A stretch of DNA of 64,000 nucleotides from Hymenochaete sp. R1 (GCA_019400425.1 JAFREE010000107.1:21065-85064), one strand, 5' to 3'. Counted from the first letter of the stretch, positions 45,233 to 56,978 are shown. Program-made: numbers and translations. Notes: generated from the letters alone by a model not told the origin.

Positions 45233-46693
45233 ATGGCTTTCAACAAGAACCACCCAGTTTTTGCTCGTATAATATTGCTCTTGAAGCATTCTTTGCTCTT
45301 TTTTGCGGTCCCGATCGCAATATTCTTTATAGCGATCCATTTTGGGCGGAACCAAACGCCTTCATCGGCCGAGACGTATGTCGGATTCCAGTCTGGGCCT
45401 CATTCCCGCGGGACCATGAACATCATTATTATGTGCCTCTCCACTCTAGGTACCTGTGTCTACGCCGTCGTTCACAACGACGTCCCTACAGACCATACCG
45501 AAGAGAATGTGGACGAAGGGACAAGGAAGAAAGTCTCGAAAAAGATTCGACACATGACGGTCTACCGTCGGCTTCCTCTTATGCTTCTAGGACTACTATT
45601 TCCGGAGCTGCTTCTCTTCCAGGCCGTCGTTGATTACCAGGATGCGAGGGAATTGAAACGGTGGATGAACGCTTGGGGCTACGACGAATGGAACCTCACG
45701 CTCGCCTTTTTCGTCGGAATGCACGGCTTCAAGATCGGCCACCATAGCCTCGACGACAACTCTTTCAAAGAGTTTATCAAATGGGAGGAATCGCGACTTA
45801 TGCGGCGATCAGATGAGAAACTCCATAAGGAATCAGTTCGTGGGCCTGGTGAGATCGATTGGAGGCGTCTGTCCAAAACTATTAAAAGACGGAGTCGATC
45901 GGACCCACTCGTCAAGACTTTTGCTATCATCCAACTCATCTGGATCGTCATCCAAACAATCGCCCGGCGCGTCCAGTCTCTCCCAATCTCTCCTCTGGAA
46001 GTCACCACCTGCGCGCACGTCGTCTGTGCCGTCTTCACATACGCCTTCTGGTCGAATAAGCCGTATGATGTCCGGGAACCCATCGATCTGGGAAGTCGAT
46101 ACCACCCGGAGGCGGACGTGTACGCTCGGGACGTCGAGCAGCTGAGCATGAAATCGGACGGCTCGTTCCATGTATTGCCCATGACCCAAAACGTTCCCAC
46201 GAGAACTCAACATCGACTCGAAAGAGAGAAGATGTTCTTGAGGAGGCTCGATATCTTGCCCCAGTCGAATCTATTGATCGAAAAAGCCAGCAATTTATGT
46301 AAGTCGTCCCACATATATTGATTTCGAAGTGCAACGCTGACACGACTCGCAGGGCCTTTCGGATCTGCAGTCTTCACGGGTTTCGTCTTCGGTGCAATCC
46401 ATTGCGCTATCTGGAACGTCGCATTCGAGAATAGCGACGGCCAGGACCTCTGGCGAACATGTAGCGCCGTCCTCTTCGGCTTCCCCATCTTCTTCCTCTT
46501 CCTTGCCCTAAGCATGCGCTTCGCGCTGAACAAAGGCTTGACGTGGAGGCTTCTTCTGACTGAGATCATGTTATTTGTCAACGTCATTGCGCGTTGTATT
46601 ATTATCATACTTGCGTTCTATGCTTTTTGGAGACAGCCTGACGGGGTGTATGAACAGGTTCAATGGTCTGAATTTTTTCCTTCATTAATGTGA
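45233..46693 (+). CDS. membrane protein family 2, copy A (uncharacterised)
   Basis: The ATG at 45233 opens MAFNKNHPVFARIILLLKHS. Exon 1 runs to 46300; an intron (GTAAGT to GCAG, about 46301-46352) joins SNL-W-PFGSAVFTGFVFGAI, and the TGA is at 46691-46693. Spans: SLLFFAVPIAIFFIAIHF, TMNIIIMCLSTLGTCVYAVV, RRLPLMLLGLLFPELLLF, KTFAIIQLIWIVIQTIA, VTTCAHVVCAVFTYAFW, AVFTGFVFGAIHCAIW, SAVLFGFPIFFLFLALSM and IARCIIIILAFYAFW. Between spans 3 and 4 lies a charged soluble loop with RRSRSDP. The element YAFWSNKPYDVREP after the fifth span is the hallmark of a large unnamed Agaricomycete membrane family. About 470 residues. A paralogue starts 1.8 kb downstream. No transport or enzyme motif is visible; function unknown. 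Confidence 0.85.
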
Positions 46694-48467
46694 TGCATGC
46701 ATCTGTAGCGTTTATACTAGTAGCTATCTTTGTACCTTGTATTTCTTTCTGCGCTGAATTTGTTTTTGATTCATTGTTTCGAAAAGCTTTAGAGGTCCGT
46801 GAGCAATTTGAGTTCTGCAATCGCTGTTTAACATTCCGTTCTGTGCTGCTACGCGTCATGAGCCGGGATTTTCCGAGTTCTGGAACGCCCTCGGCCACGC
46901 GTTTCATCGATAATCCTTGCTTCGAACCCGTCTTCGAGCCCTCGAACTTCGCGCGTTCGCCTCATATCTTATCAAATAAGCACGAACAGTCGTACGGACC
47001 CAGTGGCTACTATATATTCTGCAAGGAGCATGAAGAAGTAAGGACCGTGAGTGAATGTGTGGTAGAGGGAGCCCGTGCTAACTGATGCCAGTAAGCCAGG
47101 CATTTCCAAGTTACACACCGGTACTCACGGATGGGTCTATCACTTTGACTTAGAACACAATTAATGGTCCCATGGGTAGAACTCGGATTGGGACTTGACT
47201 GGCCATTTCAATGGACATCGACGACGACTCTGATTCGTTGACCCGGGCATCGTCTGTCCCTTCCCTTTGTTTTTCACAGAAAACAGGCGTAGAAGGTTAT
47301 GTGACCCGGATTGAAGTTCCGGTGAACTCGCTCAAAGGTCTTGGGTATGTACATTGATCAATTCAAATTGAACCGGAAATCTATCGTCGCTAGCTAACAT
47401 ATGCAGGTTGTGCAGATATTGGCCCGGTGGGCTACTTCGAACCCCCTAACGTTGAAACCGTCAGGTGAACGCAACCATCCGGCACGACGAAACGTAAGCG
47501 CTCGCATTCCTTCGAGGCAGCCGAACGATTAATTCCAAGTCTCGAGTTAGGAAATGTATTTACTTGAGGAGGCTCTCTCGAAAAGGTTTCATCCGGCTTC
47601 TTTTCGTTCCCGGTCATATACTACTCTCACTGTAAGTACCATCGAACCTCACACATATCGTCCCTCAAGTATTTCACCCTTTCACCCTACGTATCTACGG
47701 ATGGTTACTTTTAGGGGACTTGAAATGGGGACAAATGAGCGCTAAATACGAAATGGAACCTTCTTATTGGACGATTGGCATAGCTCTTTTATGAGCAACG
47801 CACGGTTGTCGCACTCCGTAGAGTAAATTTCCACCTTTACCTCCTCCAAAGGACACGAGGATCCAATGATGTGCCTCGAAGTCTGTCTCATGTCAGACTT
47901 CCGATGGTCTAGGTATTGGCAGTGGCAACATGGTAAAGATGCCCTGGCAACGCTGCTCTATGGCGATAGCCATCAAGTTACCTCGACTGCGAAGATTCTG
48001 GAAAGGATCCACATGCGTTCGAGTAAGTTACCGCTTATTTCAAAATTTCCATCTTTTCGTACTTGGGAACGGAAGCATGCAATGTCGGGCTGTTGGTTTC
48101 GATCCGTCCGATCCTTAAGAAGGAATTTTGGATGCCATGCACACTATTAACTTTCCCTTCGTCACTTTGATACGTTCACCGAATTCTATGCTCGATCTCG
48201 CCCCGCGAAAGCTCTCCTCGAGTTCGGTCTAATTTTACATTGTACTTCCAGGTTGTGCACATTACAATGCCTTACGAAACTTCGTTTGCAGAGCGTTTTA
48301 GATCACCAAATGAAAACTCCGTTTCGATGGTTCTGTGGGTAAGGGCACGAGCTTTCACATCTGCACGTTCAAGACATTCGAAAAGTCGAGGTAAGAGACG
48401 ATCTCGGTACGGGCTTAAAAAGAGCCTAAGCAGGACGCTGAATTTTTTATTCCTAAGATCTTTCATC
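46694..48467. other. spacer between the two family 2 membrane genes
   Basis: 1.8 kb. A plus-strand frame at 46690-47085 begins with a hydrophobic segment but overlaps the stop of copy A and shows no motif. Other frames are short. No remnant of a third copy was noticed. Confidence 0.45.
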
Positions 48468-50087
48468 ATGATGCAGGCGACTTGGACCCAACATCGTATC
48501 ATACCCCTTCTAAGAAACTTCATATGCTTTCTCGCGGCCCCTGTCGTAATAGTCGTCCTCGCTATCCACTTTGGCTTGAAGCAGACTGCGCCATCATCCG
48601 AACCCTATGTTGGCTTCCATTCTGGACCTCGCACTCGCGGCACTATGGAAATTGTTGTCATGTGCCTTTCGACCTTGGCTACTTGCGTATACGCCGTCGT
48701 ACACAATGATGTTCCGAGCAACGTCGAGGACGAAACCGATGCCGATTACGTGCATGTTATCGACAACGGGACCGACGAAAGCACTTGGACAGAAAAGTTC
48801 AAAAGAGGTCTCTCAGAGAAACTCTCAAGGGAGCACTGGGAGAAGTTACTGAGGACGTTCTCAGTGAAGTTCTCAAGAAAGCATCTTAAGAAGCTTTGGA
48901 GGAAATTATGGGAGAAGTTCAAGCGAATGACACTTTACCGTCGCCTCCCCATGATGTTCGTCGGCCTTTTGTTTCCAGAGCTATTGCTTTTCCAAGCCGT
49001 TGTGGACTACTACGATGCCAAGGAACTCGAAGGCTGGATGAAGAAGAGAGGCTACGGTCATTGGGGTCTTACTCTTGCATTTTTCGCGGGTATGAACGGA
49101 TTCATGAACGATGGCCGGATTATCGATGGCAACGAAATGTTCAAGAAATTCGTTATATGGGAAGAAGAGAGATTAAACTTGCGACGCTCATTGGACACGT
49201 CGAGTGCGCCGAGTCGCGAAGAAAACTACTGTGGCAATGAACTCGACATTCTGGTCGATCGCATCCGTTGGGGAAGGTGCTCGAAGATCATCAAACGCCG
49301 AAGCCGATCGGATCCCCTGGTGAAGTTTTTCGCAGTCACTCAACTTTTCTGGATAGTCATTCAGACAGCCGCTCGTCGTGGTGAAAATCTACCGATATCT
49401 CCATTAGAGATTACGACATGTGCCCATATCGTCTGCGCCGTATTCACGTACGCTTTCTGGTCCAAAAAACCTTACGATGTGCGCGAGCATTACGACCTCG
49501 GCATTCGTTACCGTCCAGGAGCGTATTCAGGACCAAAGCAATGTCAGCAATGTCCCCCGTTTGAGCCTGAACTTGGACCGAATCAAAACGTTCCGACGAG
49601 AGACGAGTATCGTATGGACAGGGAAAAGGTGCTTTTGAGGAGACTCGATATTTTGCCGCAGTCGGACGTGATAATCGGGAAAGCAAATAACTATTGTAGA
49701 GTGATTTACGCTTCCCTCTTGTTGATAATACTGACCATCTTTCAAGGGCCTTTCGCATTCGCAGTCTTCACGGGCTTTCTATTTGGGGCTATCCACTGTG
49801 TCATATGGAACGTCGCTTTTCAAAATAGCGACGGGCAACAACTATGGCGGACATGCAGCGCCATACTTTTTGGTCTACCGGCGTTCTTCCTCTCCCTTGC
49901 TTTGAGCATGCATTTCGCAGATTGGCTCGCCATATTGTGGAAGCTTTACTTGACGCAGGTCATACTTTCCGTTAGTGCCATCGCACGATCCATTATCATC
50001 ATCCTTTCGTTCTACGCGTTTTGGAGGCAGCCAGAGGGTGTGTACCAGCAGGTTGAATGGTCGCAATTCCTGCCTTCGATATCTTAA
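48468..50087 (+). CDS. membrane protein family 2, copy B (uncharacterised)
   Basis: The frame is open upstream to 48240, but similarity to copy A begins at the ATG at 48468 (MMQATWTQHRIIPLLRNFIC), which I take as the start. One in-frame intron (49697-49746, GTAGAG donor) is inferred because removing it restores NY-W-PFAFAVFTGFL as in copy A. Matching blocks: TRGTMEIVVMCLSTLATCVY, YRRLPMMFVGLLFPELLLFQ, RRSRSDPLVKFFAVTQLFWI, CAHIVCAVFTYAFWSKKPYD, SAILFGLPAFFLSLALSM and ARSIIIILSFYAFWRQPEGV, ending WSQFLPSIS. A unique insertion of about 45 residues after NDVP is rich in Lys, Glu and Trp with a repeated KxSRxHxxKL pattern. About 520 residues. It is convergent with aldo-keto reductase 3. Confidence 0.85.
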   Translation: MMQATWTQHRIIPLLRNFICFLAAPVVIVVLAIHFGLKQTAPSSEPYVGFHSGPRTRGTMEIVVMCLSTLATCVYAVVHNDVPSNVEDETDADYVHVIDNGTDESTWTEKFKRGLSEKLSREHWEKLLRTFSVKFSRKHLKKLWRKLWEKFKRMTLYRRLPMMFVGLLFPELLLFQAVVDYYDAKELEGWMKKRGYGHWGLTLAFFAGMNGFMNDGRIIDGNEMFKKFVIWEEERLNLRRSLDTSSAPSREENYCGNELDILVDRIRWGRCSKIIKRRSRSDPLVKFFAVTQLFWIVIQTAARRGENLPISPLEITTCAHIVCAVFTYAFWSKKPYDVREHYDLGIRYRPGAYSGPKQCQQCPPFEPELGPNQNVPTRDEYRMDREKVLLRRLDILPQSDVIIGKANNYCRVIYASLLLIILTIFQGPFAFAVFTGFLFGAIHCVIWNVAFQNSDGQQLWRTCSAILFGLPAFFLSLALSMHFADWLAILWKLYLTQVILSVSAIARSIIIILSFYAFWRQPEGVYQQVEWSQFLPSIS

Positions 50088-50427
50088 ATTCCACACGTTC
50101 CTTCTCTTTGCTTTTCTCGAGTATAATATTCCCCGCCTTTTTTTTCTTTGATATTTCAATAGTCACATATTTACGCACTATCCTTCGTCTCCCGCTTCAG
50201 TATTGGCTATGACTTTCCCCTTGGTCTTTTTTGTAACGCTATTTTTGGGATCCTTGTGGTTCCCGTATGTTTGCATACTTTTGCAAGCGAATCCGATGCA
50301 TTATAAGACTCTTTTTTCTTCATCTTGAACGCATCGGACATGCAGGAAGAGAAGTTAATCGTTATCATTTTATAATCGTCGGAGCGTTGGGTTACACTTT
50401 TCAGATATTAAAAATTAAAGAACACTT
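50088..50427. other. convergent 3' spacer
   Basis: 340 bases between the stop of membrane copy B (plus) and the stop of reductase 3 (minus). AT-rich with T and A runs that suit two 3' ends. No gene recognised. Confidence 0.5.
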
Positions 50428-51790
50428 CTAATTAGCTGACGCAGTTGGTTTAATAGGTACGCGAATTGGCCTCCGATCCTCAAAACCAGAGTTGCCTAGA
50501 TATCCCGGGAAATAGGTACCATCACCCTGATGAATTCTTTGAGTACTTCAATTTTTCAAATAAAAAAAGCAGAGCTTACAAGTATGTTGTGAGGAAATCC
50601 GGGATCAAAGGGAATGATGTTCTCGATGTACTTGATCTGCTCCTTTGATAAAGCGATTTCTAAAGCTTGAATGTTAGCCATTAGGTGCTCGACCTTCCTC
50701 CCTCCAATGATAGGAAACACGTTCGTTGTCTTTTGCATCACATAGGCAATGGCTACCGCGCGGATATCGCTGACGCCAACCTCTTGCGCAACCTTTTCCA
50801 GCGCTGCAGATATCCTCCTTTCTTCCTCAGTTCGTTTCCATTCATCAGATACCATCGTACGACCTTTCTCTCCAGACGCCTCGCGCTCTGCCTCTTCAGC
50901 GTCGGTTCGAAGCCTTCCAGATGCCAGGACATTCCAAGGTGCGAGGGCCATCCCGTGAGCGCGCGCCATTGGGATGATGTCCCGTTCAAAACTACGATCC
51001 ATAACGCTCCACCCGCCCTGGTAGATAGCGAACGGCGTCTTGCCTTGCTGGATGGCGTAGCAATTCGCCTCGGAGACCACCCAAGCAGGAGTGTCGGAGA
51101 TACCGAGGTAGAGAACCTTGCCGGCGAGGACAAGCTGGTGGAGACCGTCCATCATCTCTCTGATAGAGGTCTTGAAATCCCACCAATGGACATAGAAGAT
51201 ATCGACATAATCGGTGCGAAGTTTCTTCAAGCTGGCTTCCAGGCTGACCCTCATTGACTTGACATTATTGCCGCTATAGTTGATTTTGATAGGGAGCTCG
51301 TCAACGGAGGCACCGCGCTTGTAGTTTGTGGTGTACTGAAGGTTGGAGTAAGGTTAGTATGCTGTACGAGTATCACGCAGAAAGTGTTATCAAAATACTG
51401 ACCTTCGTCGCAATCACAAGCTGGTCACGGACACCGCGTTTCTCCGCCCATTCCCCAATGAATGCTTCAGAAGTCTCGTCTTGACTATTTAGTTGAAGTA
51501 AGCGATAGCTTGCATTTCGAAGAATGCGAAACTCACTAGCCATTCGCAGTGTCGATGAAGTTCCCACCAGCATCAAAATACGCATCAAGGAGCTTGAATG
51601 ACGAATCCTTGTCCATTTCACCCATGCCATCTTTCCCCCACTTGTCGCCGATACTCATGGCCCCGAGCTGTATCGGAGAAACGCGAACACCAGCATTAGA
51701 CGACAGGACACGGTAGCGACCAAGTGGTGTCTTGGGCAGTGGGGGAGGAGGCCAAAATTTGAAGATCTTCAACGTAGATAAATCAGACAT
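50428..51790 (-). CDS. aldo-keto reductase, norsolorinic acid reductase / aryl-alcohol dehydrogenase type, copy 3
   Basis: The ATG at 51788-51790 opens [20 protein letters not shown], a longer N-terminus than in the other copies. Introns lie at the same three positions: [26 protein letters not shown] and [20 protein letters not shown]; the end is PIKPTASAN with TAG at 50428-50430. The tetrad Asp, Tyr, Lys and His is complete (NFIDTAN, YQDE, IATKYT, YVHWWDF). It is the most diverged copy: EEIMDG is REMMDG, ANRYA is ANCYA, and YQGAWNVM is YQGGWSVM, so its substrate range may differ. A TATA box lies about 75 bases before the ATG. It is convergent with membrane family 2 copy B. Confidence 0.94.
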
Positions 51791-52642
51791 AGTCGCAGGT
51801 AAGATGAATTCTCAGAGAGGATTGTTTGAGAATTACTGAGGCAATAACCTGTCTTGAGTCTCTTTTATAATTCGATCCAGTGTGCGACCGGAACTCCACT
51901 AGAACCTCCACTGGAACCGTTGCACGACTCGCTTCAAATCCCGTCGCTTACCATGTCAGTGGCCCTACTATATGCTACACTGGCCGAGAAGACGCGTCAG
52001 CGTTCGTTATCGCAGCAGAAGCAGACGGTTTTGCTGCCAGTGGGACGCGTCAGAGCAAAAGGCTTCGGCGAGAATCGAAACCTGCTTTTGGGAAATCGTG
52101 AGAAAGGAATGGTGATTAGGGTCACTCGCTTATACATCAAAGTAATGAAGAATCGAGTCAGCGTGACATGCGTCGCACACCTCGGGGTATACGCGGGACT
52201 CCAAGCCATTGAACTTCCGCCTCAGAGGCATGAGAACTTGAACAAGGAGCAGCCTAGTACATTAATATTGAAGCTCAGCCGCCACTTCAAGTTCCTTTCG
52301 AGAGGCGCGTGGTATATTAGTAGACGGCAACCATGCATTTTAAAGACTCCATTCGAGAAGCTAAGTTCTCGCCGATCTCAAAACTGGTCTTTATACATCT
52401 CGGAATTCTTTTCTACAGGTGGTGACTATGAGAATGAAAATATAGTGTAAATTATAAATTGAATCACTACATAACCGTGGGAAGTTAATGCGCTTTAAGG
52501 GTGCCCCCAAATTGTCATGTGACTCAAAGATTCGTCTTCCGAGCTTCCTGCGTGTCCGACCCTACTCTTCTTCGGTGGGGTGAGCATACAAGCTTGAATA
52601 TCCTTGCTCTATTCCTCTAAAGCTCTTCGAGCCGTGTAGAGA
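51791..52642. other. divergent promoter region of reductase 3 and dis3
   Basis: 852 bases. It holds the reductase TATA box and near 51888 a run of similar CCACTnGAACC units. An open frame from the ATG at 51953 to 52450 (165 codons) has no recognisable motif or intron and is rich in Arg and Ser; I do not call it. Confidence 0.45.
51863..51869 (-). promoter_or_regulatory. TATA box of aldo-keto reductase 3
   Basis: TATAAAA on the minus strand, about 75 bases before the ATG at 51790. Confidence 0.6.
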
Positions 52643-55600
52643 ATGGTAGAAATAACTATCAGAAAAAGGTCACGGTCAGATGCAGTTTCAACGCAACGCA
52701 AATTCTTCAAAAAGACAGCAAAAGGAAAGGTCTTGAAAGGTACGAGTTACCCAGACTTCGTGCCCATCTCCTTCATTCTAATTTATACATTAGTTCTTCG
52801 TGAAAGATACCTCCGAGACGACGTCCATTGCGGTGTATCATCGTGCTCTCTCTGCTTAAATATTGGTGGCAAGCCTTCCTCTATCGAGAGCACAAATATA
52901 CTTCCACCTCAAGGCGCAAGCCATTCTCTCTTTCCCGGTGGACACTTCATCTTGCCAGACACAAATGTCTTTCTTCACCAAATGGACCTGGTGGAATCTC
53001 CCTTGTTCAATCCGCCAGTGATTCTTCTACAGACAGTCATGGAAGAAGTTCGGCATAGGTCACTACCTCTGTACAACCGGCTCAAGGCACTCGTCAAATC
53101 AGAAGACAGGAATGTCTTCGTCTTCTACAACGAGTTTCGACAGTACGTTTTTTATGACTAATCGGGACGAAGGTGCTCAGAGAACTATGTGTTTAAATGC
53201 GTTTGGTTAAAGGGAAACAGCGATAACACGCGAAGGCAACGAGTCTCCCAACGACCGAAACGACAGAAGTTTGTTCGTTGTCCCTTATACACTGCTATTA
53301 CTCATATAGATATCCAGGTATCCGGAAAACCGCATCCTGGTATAAAGGGCATATATCTCAAGCGAATTCCTCACGATCGAATCCAGCTGTCGTTCTTCTC
53401 ACAGACGATGCTGAGAATAGGCGACGTGCCGTGGCTGAAGATGTTCAAGCCCTGTCCGGTTCGTTCTCTTTTTAGAAGCAAATATCTCTTCTTCGTTCGT
53501 TTAATTCTTTTTTTCTGTTTGAAAGTAAGACAATATGTAGAAGGGATGAAGAATGCTACCCAACTTCTTGACCTACTCGCTTCTGTTGATGACATCTCTG
53601 TCGGAACTCAGGCAACAGGTTCCGCTCGGGCGGCCCTTTACCCAGAGGTGCGGAATTTTGTTCGCGATGGTTGCTTTGTCACTTGTTAACATGGACCTAC
53701 AGTACCTTCCTCAGTCAACTCTTTTGGTTGGCGTCAAGTCTGGCCAACTGTATCAGGGTCACTTCAGTGCAAATCCTTTCAATTATCTTGAGGGTACTGT
53801 CACAGTTGCTGCATTTTCGAAACCAGTGCTTTTAGTCGGGAGGGAGAACATGAATCGATCAATTCAAGGGGATATCATTGTTGTAGAGGTATTCGGAGAG
53901 GAAGAATGGCGTGCGCCAGGAGACGCGGTTGTTGAGCAGGAAAGTAAGTTGTGTCTGGTTGTCATTGTTCTTTGCGGCTGAGAAGCATTGATGTAACTTA
54001 TTTGACCGATTTTGATTTTGATGTCCGACAGGTATGCTCAAGAACGATGATCCTGACTCTTCAGAAGACGAAGCCGACGATGAGGCCCGCGAGCGTGAAC
54101 GACGCACTCTTTCTAAGGGACCCGCCCCTAACGTTGAACCGCCATCTGAGAAAGAGAAACAACCAACTGGGCGGGTTGTCGGTGTTATCAAACGTAATTG
54201 GCGCTCCTATGTGTGCACCATCGATCCGACCTCTCTTCCATCATCTACATCATCGACCACCGCCCTTTCAGCAGCACCACGCCCCGTCTTCGCCCTTCCT
54301 GCTTCTCGCTCCCTCCCACGTATTCGCCTTCTTACCCGACAAGCACCTCAACTCCTTTCTCAGAAAATTCTTGTTGCGATCGACAAATGGGATGCGCGTT
54401 CACGGTATCCGGATGGTCATTTTGTGCGGAGCCTTGGTGAAAGAGGGAGTCGAGGGGCAGAAAGGGAAAGTGTGTTAATGGAATGCGGAGTACCGTATGG
54501 ACCATTCGGAAGGGCAGTGGTGGACTGCTTACCGGGTGAGGGTGACAAGTGGGTCGTTCCACCTAAGACGTCTGGGGATGCGGTTTGGAGGGATCGAGAG
54601 GATCTGAGAAACTTGCTGGTGTGCAGCATTGACCCTCCTGGTACGCTTGTTGTGCCTCGATGAGTGTTTTTCGGCTGTGCTAATTTGACCCAGGTTGCCA
54701 GGACATAGATGATGCACTTCATGCTGTCCGACTAGCCAATGGTAACATCGAAGCAGGTGTCCGTGCGTTTGTCTACCGCACATTCACGTTCCTCGATTAG
54801 ATGTCGCTCATCCTATACTTCTCAAATAGATATTGCAGATGTATCGCATTTTGTCCATCCGAGTACAGCTATGGATACCGAGGCCGCTGCACGTGGAACG
54901 ACAGTTTATCTCGTTGACAAGCGCATCGATATGCTCCCTTCATTGCTTGGTACAAATTTGTGTTCGCTTCGACCAAATGTGGAAAGATTGGCGTTCTCGG
55001 TCATATGGGTGAGAATAAAGTATTCATTAATGTTTCAGTTCACATTAACTCTCAGCCGTTTGAAATCCTTTCCCATCCGTAGGAGCTTAGTCCTGAAGCA
55101 GACATCATGAATGTGAGGTTCACGAAATCGGTGATTGCGTCTAAAGCAGCATTCACTTACGAAGAAGCGCAACTCCGCAAAGATGACCCGTGGGCTTTCT
55201 TTATCCTTATCAACTCCTTGAACTCGTAGTAACCTGAATCTGTAGCCACCGACAAGATCAATTGACCGAGTCAATTCGGCTTCTCAATTCTCTCGCGATT
55301 CAACTTCGAGCCGGTAGGATGCGCGCTGGTTCCCTCAACCTCGCCTCGCCAGAGGTAAAGATTCACCTCGACAGTGCCGAATCGTCCGATCCGGTCTTCT
55401 CCAATGCGAACCTTCCTAATCTCGAAGGGAACGAGGATGAGGATTTTAATGGAAGGATCGGCAAAAAGGCTGATGGGAGGGAAGAAAAAGAAATGAAAGT
55501 GGAGACGAAAGAGATGAGGGAGACGAACAGCCTCGTGGAGGAATTTATGCTTCTTGCGAACATCAGCGTCGCAAAAAAGATCTGGGAGGCATTCCCGCAG

Positions 55601-56639
55601 ACTGCTGTGCTGAGGTGCGCCGAGCGGTCCTCCACATCCACCTGATTCATGGCGGTTCTAATGGCTATCCTCCTTTACTGCGTCCTCGAATCACTTTAAA
55701 TTTCTTGAATGATCCTATGCTACACTTGCCGACTCTTAGACGACATCTTCCCCCACCAAAGACAAATTTCGAAAAACTCCAAGATCTGCTAAGGCGGAGA
55801 AAGGGTTTGGACTTGGATGTATCTAGCTCCGGTGCATTGGCAAAGTCGCTAGACAAATGCATCGTTCGTAACGGCATTCAACTTTTTACACCCCATTGCT
55901 CACAGCATCTGTTTCAGGACCGCAATGAACCCGCATTCAACACTCTCGTTCGTATCATGGCTACTCGATGCATGCTTTCTGCCGAGTACTTCTGCTCAGG
56001 CAGCGTTGGCCGAGACACCTTCGGTCACTACGGCCTCGCAAGTCCCATTTATACTCACTTCACATCTCCTATCAGACGTTACGCCGATGTACTTGCCCAC
56101 CGTCAACTCGCCGCTGCAATCGCGCATACACCTTTGCATGCATCGTTACACTCGAAAAGCACAGTTGAGCGGGTACTGGAAGTGGTTAATCGGCGACATC
56201 GGATGGCTCAGATGGCAGGAAGAGCGAGCGTAGAGTTCTATGTGGGTCTAGCCTTGAAAGCAAGGGGGAAGAAAGACGGGAAGGAGGTTGAGGTCAGGGA
56301 AGAGGCGTTCGTGATCAGAGTCTTCAGTAATGGCATAAACGTTTTCGTGTCAACGTATGTTCCTTTTTTCCGAGTATCATTCGGGGATGTCTTTCTTACT
56401 CGGTGTGACTTTGCAGGCTTGGCATCGAAGGCCTTGTCATGTTCAAGAACGAAAAGGATCTTAACTTCGACGCCGAAGATTACAGCATTACCGTGTCCTC
56501 CAAGTCCCAAAAAAACAAGGTGAACATCGCAGTGTTCGATAAGGTTACGGTACGCATTGTGGTTGAGGATAATGTACAACATGGACGTGGAACCGTGAAG
56601 ATGAGCTTGGTTGAACCTATTGATTCAACTGCACTGTAA
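52643..56639 (+). CDS. dis3: exosome exoribonuclease DIS3/RRP44
   Basis: Catalytic subunit of the RNA exosome with a PIN endonuclease and an RNB 3'-5' exonuclease. The ATG at 52643 opens [20 protein letters not shown]; after one intron comes the CR3 zinc-like motif [13 protein letters not shown]. The PIN domain follows ([71 protein letters not shown]). Two cold-shock regions follow ([38 protein letters not shown]). The RNB active site is [18 protein letters not shown] (54629-54722) with all Asp residues, then [30 protein letters not shown] and [20 protein letters not shown]. The S1 end is [18 protein letters not shown]. About thirteen short introns; the one at 53144-53213 and that at 55197-55261 need care, as wrong choices look like frameshifts. 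It is intact. It is convergent with nup192. Confidence 0.96.
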
Positions 56640-56978
56640 AATTATTATATAAACCTATATGAATGAGATCATGTACATGTACTGATTGAGTAACCGTGTA
56701 TGATGTGGCCGAAACGTCTATCGAAGCGTGTTGTATCATTCCTGCAATGCAAGCTGGATCATTTTGGCAATGTATAGACTTGATTGACTTCACCCCGTTT
56801 GACTCGCTTCTAGTTCAATAATCATAATATAGTTGAACAACTTCCTCAAAAAATATACTCGATGGTCGAACATTTTCGAGGAGTGGATTAGATGGTGCAT
56901 TTGAAATTGAAGATTTGAGAATTAGCGATACAAAGAATACATGAGACAGTGTAGAAATATGCAATTTGTATTGAACGT
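56640..56978. other. convergent 3' spacer between dis3 and nup192
   Basis: 339 AT-rich bases between two stop codons. No gene or repeat was recognised. Confidence 0.55.

Noticed and set aside
47440..47475. tRNA-like T arm (TTCGAA core) on the minus strand
   Set aside because: The flanking bases do not pair into a T stem and no matching anticodon or acceptor stem is present.
48240..48467. N-terminal extension of membrane family 2 copy B
   Set aside because: The frame is open, but the extension is Arg/Ser-rich, absent from copy A, and precedes the first Met that aligns with copy A.
22622..51790. Secondary-metabolite gene cluster suggested by norsolorinic-acid-reductase-like enzymes
   Set aside because: No polyketide synthase, peptide synthetase, terpene synthase, P450 or cluster regulator was seen between or near the three reductases.
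51953..52450. 165-codon open frame on plus between reductase 3 and dis3
   Set aside because: No motif, no intron, no recognisable family, and it overlaps the divergent promoter region; it looks like a chance open frame.
53144..53213. Apparent frameshift or 30-base mini-intron in the PIN domain of dis3
   Set aside because: Choosing the acceptor after GGTTAAAG gives a 70-base intron and the continuous, family-typical sequence [20 protein letters not shown], so no frameshift is needed.
55190..55265. Apparent break in the RNB domain of dis3
   Set aside because: A GTGGGC donor and the acceptor after CTGTAG restore [16 protein letters not shown] in phase.
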